From Telopea speciosissima (Eukaryota; Streptophyta; Magnoliopsida; Proteales; Proteaceae), in contig NC_057917.1 of assembly GCF_018873765.1 (NCBI RefSeq), positions 57,284,464-57,348,463 on the forward strand: a DNA stretch of 64,000 nucleotides. The letters are read 5' to 3'. Of this stretch, positions 54,590 through 64,000 are shown piece after piece. Each line of letters starts with the position of its first letter. The first letter of the stretch is position 1. Under the pieces are notes generated by a model. That model was not told where the DNA came from. It searched no databases and saw only the letters and a program-made list of their open reading frames with translations. A program made the translations under genes and the position numbers.

Positions 54590-56830
54590 AAAACCTGCAA
54601 GCTGGCTAACAAAGTTATGGTTTGAGGGGCACGGGATGAAGAAGCAATAGTAAAACTAAAAATTAAATGCACAGCCTGATTGAAATATTGCAATTCACAA
54701 CATATGAGAAAATAGACATCAAGAAATGAAGTGAGCAGGCAAAAATTACGGAAAAATATGGGAAAGAGATCCCAACAATAGAAATTCTGTAGACAAGGAT
54801 TATGATCGACTTTATGTGTTGCTTTCCATCACTTAATGGAATATACTGAACTCTTCAGAAAATTGGACACCCATAAGGGTGGATTCATTTTTTGCACCAC
54901 TGATGAAGCCCCTCATCTGTTATCACTGCAAGTCGCATTAAATATCCCATCTCTTCCTGCCATTTTAATTAACCAGAAAAAGAACTTCCCATCCCATCCT
55001 GCCATGCATTACCAGTACAAGAATGGACCATTCCTGCTAGGCCAAATCCCTGCAACTGTTTATTAGCTACTGTTATGTGTCTCAAATTTTTGTACCCATT
55101 TTCGAAGATTGACCTGCACCTACATTTTTTGGTGTCAACCTGAATGAGAATATTTTCTGACGACTCTGATGGTAGTGGAGGGCTTATGGGGTGAAGCCCC
55201 GTGGGTGGTACGACCCGACCCATTTGAAGGAGTATTGTCCTGTTTTCGTGTCTTGTTGTGCAAGCAAGAAAGAAGTGTGATTTGGGGTATTCATGTGTTA
55301 GGGTTTTGAGAAGAGACCAATTTAGGTGTTCTTGAGAGATCTTCATTGTATTTTCTTTAATTACATAATGAATCATTTTTCAACTTCACCTGTAGACGTA
55401 AATACATCATATTGATGTATGGACAATGTTAAATTTGTGTGTTATCTTTCTGTTTTGTTTTCTTCATGTTTTTTTGGTGTTTGTTTTAACAGCTACCTTT
55501 CCATCAATATACTTAATAACACTAAAAAAAAAGATGTAGGAACATGCATGCAGAGACAGGGTTTCCTTGTCTTTTTTGAAGTGGTATCAAGTGTATTTTT
55601 GAAAAAGTAGCTTAAAGAGTTGCAGGATTTGGCTAAGCAGGATTGGTCCTGTCATTTATCATTTAATCTTTGCAAATGTTCAATAGAATATGATAAATTT
55701 GGAAATTTTGATGCATGAACATGATTGCAAAGACAAGGACATTACTATTACACTGCAACAACCATAAGGAATTTCCCTGTCCCTAGTGAAACCCATTCTG
55801 CATGATCAAAAGCAGAGGAGAACTCTAAAAAACTATTTGACTAGAGCTACAGAATCCCAATGAGCTTGTATATGTGCTCAAAACACTGCTTATATGCTGC
55901 TTAATCTCTTCTTCCCATATTGAGTTGCTCCAGAGTACAGCCTTCACAAATTCTTGCTATTTGGTTGAACAGTTCATTCTAACTGTCTCATCAATGTGAT
56001 ACTTCTTGTATTGTCCATAATTTTAAACAAATTATATCAACCGAATGAAACTGAACAATGAATGCATTAGGTAAATAAATGTAAGTTTTTATCCATTTTG
56101 AGCTTAATTCCTTAATCATCTTAGTTTGATGGATAGTATTTTATTTTACCACACAAATGAATGTTGAGTGAGTGCATTAAGGAGCTACAAGCTATGGTCA
56201 TACCAAGTGCATCCCAATTGGATAGAGTGTAAGTGAAATAGACCTTCAATGCCACATATAGAAAACCTACAAGCTGGCTAAAAAGGTTATGGTTTGAGGG
56301 CACAAGAGGATGAAGCGATAGTAAAACAAAAAACTAAAATCACAGCCTGCTTGAAATATTGCAATTCAAAACATATGAAAAAATTGGCCTCAAGAAAAGA
56401 TGTGAGCAGGAAAAAATTATCGAAAAATATGTGGAAGAGATCCCAACATGAGTTGTGTGTATTAGGATTGCTTTCCATCACTCTAACAGCACCAATGAAG
56501 AAGTCTCTCTCATCTGTTATCACATTGAATCTGAACAGGTATTTGGTTAAGCTGTAATGGTCTTAACATTTATCATTTAATCTTTGCTAATGTTCAATAG
56601 AACGATGATAAATTTGAAATATTGATGTTTTGTGGATGCTATCCGACATTATTTTTTTTTGGTAACCCTATAGGACACTGTTGAGACACAGCATCTCCAT
56701 CAAATCCGCCTCAGGAAAAATTCATTTTCCTTATTCACAAACCCACACTACAGAATCAAAAGCGCCAATGTGGATCTGTTATATGTGCTCAAAACACTGT
56801 GAACCCAGTACAGATATATTTGTTGACTTT
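54590..56830. repeat. Local segmental duplication, second copy 1.7 kb away
   Basis: 54590-54840 matches 56265-56500 (CAAGCTGGCTAA, TTATGGTTTGAGGG, TTGAAATATTGCAATTCA, GAGATCCCAACA, TTGCTTTCCATCAC), and 55620-55900 matches 56543-56830 (ATTTATCATTTAATCTTTGC, TATATGTGCTCAAAACACTG). The first copy holds about 700 bp more, 54940-55620. That extra part includes an LTR-like piece, about 55090-55500 (GTAGACGTAAATAC, ending GTTTTAACAG). Confidence 0.7.
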
Positions 56831-57918
56831 TATTTTCTGATTAATTGGTGACCTCTAAGTGATCACTAGTTCGTTAGAGATAAACATTTGCAGAGGATTC
56901 TTCCTCAGGGTAGCTGAACTCCATTAATCGAAAAAAAAAAAAAAAGAATCTTAACCATGATTCCAAGTTTCATTCTTTTGACTACTACCATTACAAACCG
57001 GTTGTTATGGCCTCATCCTATGGATGAACCAGTTCAATCAATGATAAAGAAATGATCTAAGATCCTATAAACTAGAAGAAAACCAGTAGCAACCCAAAAA
57101 ACACTCAAAGATCAACGAAAAACTAACCCAGAAAAGGCAATAGAAGAAAAGAAACATGTAATGGCTTTTGGAGGCGGATTAGTGGATGAATAATGAGTTG
57201 GGAAGGTAGAGAATCTGAACAATGAGAAGAGGAAACCTTCTCAGACCAAATCCGCCACCGAAAACCCAACCCATAAAGCACATAACCCGTACTATGATGC
57301 CATCTTGGTCTAGGACTCCGTATGCAGGGCACCCTGCAGAAGACCTGCAGGTATTTTCAGAGCAACAGGTTTGACTTTTTGTGTCACTGCTCTCCCCATT
57401 TGCATCGGAGCCCTTTACTTTCTTCTACATCGAACAGATTGAAATACAGAAAAAATTGAAACAAGAACAACAAAACGAAAAACCCCAAGAGATCTCCCAT
57501 GGCCACAACCTAAGCTCATTATTAAACCACAAACCCAATCTGAAAACCCTAATACAGGGAAGAAGGCGCACAAGCAATTTATATGGCCGCCCGTGAGTGC
57601 TGCAGCATACCGCATTGACGAGATGAGGCTTTGTTGAAAAGAAAAACTACAATAATACCACGGAAAGAGCGTTTCAAAAATCGGCCGATGCCGAACCGAT
57701 TCTCATCGATCTAGAATGGGCTTATGTGGAGTGTCCGATCAGGATCAATCCAACCAATTCAAACATCTGCAAGGAAGACATGTGGCAGCAACAGCAAGTG
57801 CATGATAGACACATGGCAGATATATAATGAATTAAAAAACAAAAGAACAAAGATCGAAAAAATGAGGGAGCATGGTTTGAGGTATCGGTATCGTATCACC
57901 AGTATTTGGTGATACGTA
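56831..57918. other. Flank of the Tat element, no gene seen
   Basis: Short ORFs only. 57872-57918 is the left end of the MITE family seen at 5251-5467, apparently cut by the retrotransposon that follows. Confidence 0.45.
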
Positions 57919-57939
57919 ACTAAAGCGTCAGAAATCCTG

Positions 57940-58442
57940 CTGGAGTGAGTTCTTCCTGCAAGACAGAGATTAGCAGAGAGTACCGGGCGTCGCCGGTGAT
58001 CTCACTCCGATGCTTAAGTTAGATCTTTGAGCAATAGTCAATTTAATGAGTGTTCAGATGGATTAGTCGTGTGTTACCTCTCGTATTTAAGGTGGTTGAG
58101 AGTTTGAGTTATGCTTGAATTGGAAAGCTGGAATTCTGGAGTGGAGTGAGACCGTTGGAGAGTGTAATTCGAAGATAATGTTTATCCGTTGCTTCCCACG
58201 TGCTTGATTAGGCGTGACATGGCGAAAGTCTCGGACCCTGTTGGTCCATGATAGACTCATGGTGCCTTATGTAAGCCGCATGGGTTATTCCCTTCTTTCT
58301 TAGTGTTATTCCAAGAAGACGAGTTATGCGCCCCCAGCGCAAAGCGGGGTGCGTGCGCTTGCAATCAACGAGCTCGAGGCCCTAACCTGGCTTGACGACC
58401 ACTATAGCTCATTCTTATCGAGCCCGTTTCCATATCCCAACA
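57940..58442 (-). repeat. 3' LTR of the Tat-type element
   Basis: On the minus strand it opens TGTTGGGATATGG right after a purine tract (AGGGGAGTGGGGGCC, complement at 58448-58463). The far end near 57940 is uncertain because the partner LTR is outside the window. Confidence 0.55.
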
Positions 58443-59078
58443 CGAGGCCCCCACTCCCCTGAACGTGGACATTCAGGGGGGTCAGGTTCACTTCTCTTTT
58501 TGACAATTACCCCGGCGCACGTGCCTCAACAATTAGGCAGTTGAGTGTGATTTGTCGCTCCAGCGGCTTTTTGACACGTGTCTGAAACCCTAGAGGTGTC
58601 TCGATTCGAGGCGACGCTTGACGTTCCTTCTTTGCACTGACACGTGGTCGTAGGCATTATGATCTCTGGGCTAGGCCTACAGTTGGTTGATCCTCGTCAC
58701 GCTAAGCCCCCCATTGCTTTTCAGCCACGTGGATTGAGCTTTAATTACCTCGAGCCATCCCAAATGTTGGCTACCTTCAGCCATTCGAGGGGTCGCGTCC
58801 CTGAGCCATTGGATTGGGAAGTGTTTCTTCTTCCTTATAAACTAGAACTTCACTTTTTTACAACAATCTTTTACTGTCTCTCGTTCATTTTGGGGATTTT
58901 TACTCTCTGTGCTTCCTGTTGTCGCTGCTGCGTTTATTCCGGCAATCATTGCGTCCAAGGATTCTGGTGCTCTTCTGGTGGAGTCCCTCCTTCACGAACA
59001 TTCGTCATGTGCTCCGATCTTATTACATCCTCCGCTCTCGATCTCTACCGCCCTTTATCAGTAAGTTACTCTTTAGTC

Positions 59079-61352
59079 ATGTCTTCTCCTTCGTCAGAGT
59101 CTGCTAGGGGTTCTGGCAATGCTGCCGAATCGAGTGGCGGTTCTGACCCTAAAGTGAGTTTCGAGGGGGCCCAAGAGGAGCGATCTGCACTCTTTGGGTC
59201 CAAGAGGTTTGCTGCCCGGGCCCAACGTCTGACCCGGGGCTCCGCCGCTCGGTCCAACGGCGGGCCAGTGTCGGATGAGATTTCTGTAGAGCATAGTGCT
59301 GACGGCGGCGGTGCCTCTGGTGTTGATGAAGAGGAGGAGGCCCTAGTGAGACCTACCAGTGTGGCAGCCTTTAAGAGTACCATGACTGCAGAGTCCCTAG
59401 CTGCTCTTCACACCCAATACAGCTTTCCCCCATGGGTGGAGACATGGGTTCTTATAAGAGCCGAGAGGGCGAACACCCAACGGCCAAACACTGTATGCCT
59501 GTACGAGGTCGCCTTTCAGTGCGGCTTACGATTCCCCGTCCATCGCTTTATTCTGGAAGTGTTAGACCATTTTCAGATTTCCCCAGGCCGGTTAGTAGCG
59601 AATGCCTGGAAGCACCTCCTTGGCTTCTACCTGTACTTTACCCAGCTTGGCCGTGAGGCCTCCTGGGCGCTTTTTCTTTACTACTACCACTTGAAGTCGA
59701 CCGGCGGTGAGTGGTTCTACCTGGCCTTGCGTAGTACAACGGGGTCTTATAGACCTAAGGCGTCTGTTTCTCATATGCCCGAATCTACGAAGAAGTGGAA
59801 GGATCGCTTTTTCTTTACACGTATCGAGGGCAATCCTTTCTGAGCGGAGTGGAGACCTATACGCAAACGAAGGTCTGCTGGTTGAACGTGGACTGAGTTC
59901 AGCGCAGGGTGAGTCCCTACCATAGAGAACTTGTTTCCTTAACGGCCACGAGCTATTTCTGACTTGAATTTATCCTTCTTTCAGTGGACTACGAGCCTGA
60001 CGCCAACGAGCTTCGCGGAGATGCCGTATCGGCCAGATAGAAAGCCTTGGAGAGGCAATCTAGGCATTCGCCTCGCCCTTCGCTCCCTGGCATTTCAATA
60101 GGAGGTTCGGCCCTCCCCGGTGGCTTCCAAAAGAAGTAGGAGGCCTCCTCCAAAGGGAAGGAGACTGCTGAGAAGGTTGGTGCCGCTCTTTCGCCCAAGG
60201 TCCCCTAGAAGAGGACTCGTGAGTATGTGGCGAGCTTCGATCCTCCCCCGAAAAAAGCTGCACGAGTTGTGGGGTCCCTAGAGAAGACTGTCCAGGTTTC
60301 GAAGGCTTCAAAGACAGCCCCTCAAGACCTCACCAAGGGGAAATCTGGCAAAGGTGAGACGGGCGTTCTGCCTCCTCCTAAGGGGAAGAAGCGTCTCAAG
60401 TTTCAATGGGAGGTTTATGAGGGTGATTCCTCTCTCCACTCTCCTCGTGTTGCTTGGGAGTTGATGGATCACGGGCCTTTCGGGGACGTTGACGAGTTTC
60501 GAGGCCGGTCGGATGATGAACTCCTCAATTCGTTCGTGTTGGATTTCTCTAGGGTAAGCCTCGAGCTGGGTTGATTCTTTCTCGGGTTTGCTTAAGGCAT
60601 TTCTGATACTGTCCTGTTCTCTGTAGGTTACTCGGGGAGCAAGCGAGGTACGGCGGCATGTAGCAAGCCTGTTTGCCTCTTACGAGGAGGAGAAAAAGAT
60701 GAGAGTGGCTGCAGAAGAGCAGACGGTAGTCGCTGGGACCACCATTTCTACCATGACTGGGGCGGCCAAGGGCCATGAGGATGCGATCAAGTCTTTTACC
60801 AAGCGCATCGAGGAGCTGGAGGTACAGCTGAGGCTGGCGAATAACAAGACCCAGTTGGAGAGGCGGAAGACCGCCACCATTCAGGGAGATTTTGTTGCAT
60901 TTCAAGATGGGCAAGCCCGGGTGATCGAAGATGCCGTTAGGGTGGCCCTGAAAGCCTTTAAGTGTTCTGATGAGCTGAAAGATCGCATGAAGGAGGTGAG
61001 TCGCAAGGGCTATAGGACTGGAGTCGACGACACCGTGAAGCACGTTCTTGAGAGGACCCCTGGTTATGACTTCTCCGGTTTTGGCTATTACATTCCTCCC
61101 GTTCCGGCGACCCCGGACGTGCCAGAGGCAGTGGAGGATCCTGCGGTCCTGGACGACCTCCCTGCTGCGATGTCTCCTCCTGCTGTCGTCTCGCCCTCCG
61201 CGGGCGAACTTGTTCACCCTGCTTCTCCTCCAACGGACATGACCTTGGCCCCTGTGGACCCTACTTCAGACCCTCCTCCAACCGACCTATCTCCAACGAG
61301 TGCAGCTGCTGCTTCTGATCCTCCAACTTCTGATCCTCCGACCAGCAATTGA
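59079..61352 (+). pseudogene. Antisense, spliced gypsy-type transposon ORF
   Basis: Three exons 59079-59908, 59985-60553 and 60628-61352; introns of 76 and 74 bp have GTGAGT/TTTCAG and GTAAGC/CTGTAG and keep phase. Exon 1 (MSSPSSESARG) encodes a Ser/Gly/acid linker and then a domain (SFPPWVETWVLIRAERAN..., FPVHRFILEVLDHFQISPGRL, WALFLYYYHLKS) that I recognise as the plant gypsy-type transposon domain (PF04195 type). Exon 3 is a coiled coil (EEEKKMRVAAEEQ..., FTKRIEELEVQLRLANNK) then a proline/serine tail. Its role is unknown. Exon 1 has a frameshift near 59845; exon 2 has three TAGs (about 60039, 60138, 60207). So this copy is dead though splice sites survive. Confidence 0.8.
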
Positions 61353-61384
61353 GAACCCCAATGTTTTTTACCCTCTTTTAACTT

Positions 61385-61416
<32 letters not shown>

Positions 61417-63021
61417 TTTTTTGGAGACATGTAAATATTTAGCTTGCCATCAATGAAACATATCTTTTCTAAGTGTTGGAGCACGTATTTTTCTCTTTTC
61501 TTCGTCCTTCTTACGCGAGCTAGCTGTTTCCTTAGGTCGCACCTCCTTTATCACTTTTCTGGGCCGGGATCTCTTGTCTAACCCTTTGATATTGATTCCC
61601 TTGCGATGCTTCACCCTTTTTCATGATGTAAGTGTTATTATGACGTTGAATCTTTCCCAAATATTCCTTGCGAATTTCCCACGTCAGCATTTATTGCCTT
61701 TCTTTTTTGATTGACCTTTGATTCTCTCTTGCCATTCATGAGAGCAATCTTTCCAACTGCCTTTTTGATAATCACGCTTTTCAAGTTTCTTGGAGAGATC
61801 TTACGCCAATGGGGGCTGGACACGTGCCTTGGTGGATATGGGAATTGAATTGTTACCCCTATATCCGTGCCACCCTTAACTTCCTGGAGAGACTTGAGGC
61901 CAGTAAAATCTGGCCATGTGGCCCACGACACGGTTCACCCTTTTCGCGGCTCTGGACTTTGAGCTACCATTCTTCTGCGCCCATACCTTTCCCATGTCTA
62001 CAGGAAGCGTGAGCCAATGGGACTAGACCACGTGGCTCAAGGCTTTATTCATCTTTTGAGTGATTTAGGACTCTGAACCGTTGCCCTTCCTCTTTAAATA
62101 GAGTCTAAGTCCTTCAACCCTGGCGTCGTTCACAGAATCATGGCTTATTCTACTATCTTGCGGCTTCTTTCCCACCTTTGGGGTTTACTTCTCTTTTCCC
62201 CTGCGTGGCTTTGCCATCTTTTCAGATATAGAGGCTTCAAATTCTGGGAGCTTGATCCCTTCATTGGTGTTTATTTTTTGCTTCAATCTTCCATCGGCAT
62301 TGGCCCTTACAGCTTTAATCCTCGATCGACATATCTTGTCTTTCGATCGATTGGCCGTGGGGCATCCCCTTTGTGTTTCCTTCCATACCAATCTCGTTGG
62401 AGTGGTGGGGTTACATCAAAGGGGTGGAGAATCTTGAGGAGACCGCTCCCTGCTCCTTTTCACTATTAACATATCTGGCAAGTTGTGGTGTGGAACCATT
62501 AAGTGCGCCGGAGGACCTAAGGCCGTAGCCCACTCCTGTAGTTCAAGGTCTTCACTCCTGGTGGAGATAGAGGGGTGATGATTGAGCTTCTTGAGTCCCA
62601 GAGCATTTGTATGGTGAATCCCATTTGACCCGGCATTCTTCTCCTGATTCTCCGGGTCACTTAGTGACAGAAGCTTTTGACGAGCTCAACATCGATTTAT
62701 CCGATGTTGTTGTTATGCTACTCATGTCTCACATTTGGCGGCCCCTGGTGCTTGTGCTTCATCAACCTTCTTTTGTTAGAGTGCGCCTGAACGGGTTACT
62801 TCGAACTTCTGTGTCTGGTGGACATTAGTTTGCCACGTTTTCTCATTACAAGTTGTTGTATTTGTGCTGAGAGCGATCTCTGTATATCACAATCTTCTCA
62901 TGTACTTGTATCTTCTGTAAATATCAATAAAGGATTCTTTTATTTTTTTACTGGCATTTCCTCTATCTTTTTTGAGACTTTTGTACTGCCATTCCTTGGT
63001 GTTTGCGTAACGGCTTAGAGA
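61353..63021 (+). other. Spacer with a possible second transcription unit
   Basis: A T run (about 61397-61421) follows the antisense ORF. A TATA-like TTTAAATA (62093-62100), an ATG at 62140 opening a 109-residue frame (MAYSTILRLL), and AATAAA at 62926-62931 are spaced as in a small gene. The predicted protein has no family I recognise. ACGTGG/CACGTGCC G-box cores occur at about 61819, 62029 and 58724. Confidence 0.35.
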
Positions 63022-63490
63022 AACCTTTAGACTTTCGTGCTGACCTCTGTGGGCAGTCCTTCTTATTAACCCAGCGAGCTAGACTTTCGTGCTGTCCTAT
63101 GAGGGCAGTCTTTCTTGCTAACTCAGCGAGCTAGACTTTCATGCTGTCCTCTGTGGGCAGTCTTTCTTGCTAACTCAGCGAGCTAGACTTTCGTGTTGTC
63201 CTATGAGGGCAGTCTTTCTTGCTAACTCAGGGAGCTAGGCTTTCGTGCTGTCCCATGAAGGCAGTCTTTCTTGCTTTCGTGCTATCCTCTGTGGGCAGTC
63301 TTTCTCGCTAACTCAGCGAGCTAGACTTTCGTGTTGTCCTATGAGGGTAGTCTTTCTTGCTAACTCAGGGAGCTAGGCTTTCATGCTGTCTCATGAAGGC
63401 AGTCTCTCTTGCTAACTCAGGGAAGCTAGACTTTTGTGCTGTCCTATGAAGGCAGTCTTTCTTGTTAACTCAAAGAGTTAGACTTTTGTA
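63022..63490. repeat. 52-bp tandem repeat array
   Basis: Eight or so units GAGCTAGACTTTCGTGCTGT...GGGCAGTCTTTCTTGCTAAC, with starts at 63076, 63128, 63180 and 63232 showing an exact 52-bp period; one unit is shortened near 63260. Arrays between pol and the 3' end are common in Tat-type elements. Confidence 0.92.
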
Positions 63491-63597
63491 AAAAATTTGC
63501 ACAGAATCTGGAGCGTGAACTACTATTTCATTAATCAAAGATAATTGTTGTTTACAATGACCACTTATTGGAAATTTTTTTTCAGATTCTCTGAATT

Positions 63598-64000
63598 TCA
63601 TGGTCGTGGTATCTTATTGCCCCCCGGGGTCTTCAAGCGATAGGTTTCTGGCCTGATTTTCTTAGAGATCACATATGGCCCTTCCCAGTTTGCATCCAAC
63701 TTGCCTTGATGCTGTGGTTGGGAGGCACTTACTTTTCGTAACACTAAGTGTCCAGCTCTGAATGTCCTTGCTTTGACCTTGGAATTGTAGTAGCTGGCCG
63801 TCCTCTGCTTGTAAGCCACGTTCCTCATCAACGAGTCCTCCCTGACTTCATCTAGCAATTTCAGGTTGGCCCTCAACCCGTCCTGGTATGTTCTTTCATT
63901 AAAGTTTAGACTTCTCAATGATCCCACTACAACTTCCACCGGGGCCAGTGCTTCTATCCCATCGGTAAGCCAGAACGGGCTCTCCCCCGTAGGTGTTCGA
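63598..64000 (-). pseudogene. Tat-type integrase C-terminal domain, partial
   Basis: The minus frame, cut by the window edge, reads MEVVVGSLRSLNFNERTYQD, then LLDEVREDSLMRN, RTASYYNSKVKARTF, LVLRKV and NWEGPYVISKKI...YRL: the GPY/F-type linker of Ty3/gypsy integrase. No stop within the visible part; it is the sense-strand gene of the element. Called pseudogene only because neighbours of the same element are broken; this part may be intact. Confidence 0.75.

Larger units (their letters stand above)
57940..64000 (-). mobile_element. Ty3/gypsy Tat-type element, 3' half, window-truncated
   Basis: The integrase C-terminus runs off the right edge on the minus strand (63598-64000). Downstream of it, going left, come 52-bp tandem repeats, a spacer, an antisense spliced ORF (plus strand), a purine tract complement and a 3' LTR ending CCCAACA at 58442. 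An antisense extra ORF between pol and the 3' LTR is described for Tat-lineage elements. gag, protease, RT and the 5' LTR are outside. The region is visibly more GC-rich than the left of the window. Confidence 0.75.

Noticed and set aside
58644..59078. Upstream extension of the antisense ORF
   Set aside because: The frame is open but begins at a non-ATG codon and holds a TATA-like TTATAAA near 58837, so it is treated as promoter/leader; the first well-placed ATG is 59079.
60549..61217. 222-residue minus-strand ORF
   Set aside because: Antisense shadow of exon 3 of the spliced ORF, rich in Arg/His from complementary GC codons.
63022..63490. CRISPR-like array
   Set aside because: Units are directly adjacent with no unique spacers and the context is a plant retrotransposon.

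Overview
This window is nuclear DNA of a flowering plant. The evidence is intron-containing plant gene families (HYL1/DRB-type dsRNA-binding protein, SCPL serine carboxypeptidase, ATL RING-H2), initiator-tRNA-Met primer sites on the retrotransposons, an Au-type SINE, RTE LINE tails, and hAT and Mutator-type miniature elements. I cannot name the species. No bacterial, organellar or CRISPR signal is present.

Host genes are few. A HYL1/DRB1-like dsRNA-binding gene (128-2294, +, three coding exons) lies at the left edge. Two or three unrecognised but well-spliced exons lie at 16292-16837 (-). An intronless SCPL50-like serine carboxypeptidase (51616-52956, +) has its promoter and first codons tandemly duplicated just upstream. 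A possible small-RNA hairpin, resembling the miR168 core, lies at 40958-41041.

Most of the rest is a nested stack of transposons. 9843-15833 is a Ty1/copia element with perfect 5-bp target duplications, three in-frame TAGs and a 440-bp hAT-like element inserted in it. 18442-21416 holds a copia LTR broken by a second, minus-strand copia, itself broken by an RTE LINE. 21887-30774 is a complete minus-strand Ty3/gypsy chromovirus-like element (TSD CAAGG) carrying two later guests: a Mutator-like element with ~313-bp terminal inverted repeats around a degenerate ATL RING-H2 gene (25056-26675, a Pack-MULE), and a 408-bp TRIM in its 5' LTR (30105-30512). 32387-35588 is a very young copia element reduced to RT-RNase H, sitting inside another LTR pair (32301-36470). 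37606-38421 is a second RTE LINE. A 774-bp hAT-like element (42165-42938) and several foldback/MITE families fill 41-51 kb. From about 57.9 kb to the right edge runs the 3' half of a Ty3/gypsy Tat-type element: integrase C-terminus on the minus strand, 52-bp tandem repeats, then a spliced antisense ORF on the plus strand, and a 3' LTR.

The most interesting signals are the Pack-MULE with its captured E3 ligase gene, the intron-containing antisense ORF of the Tat element, the duplicated carboxypeptidase promoter, the miR168-like hairpin, and the pattern that nearly all nonsense codons in the old elements are explained by C-to-T change at CAG, CAA, CGA or TGG, as expected from methylated-cytosine decay.
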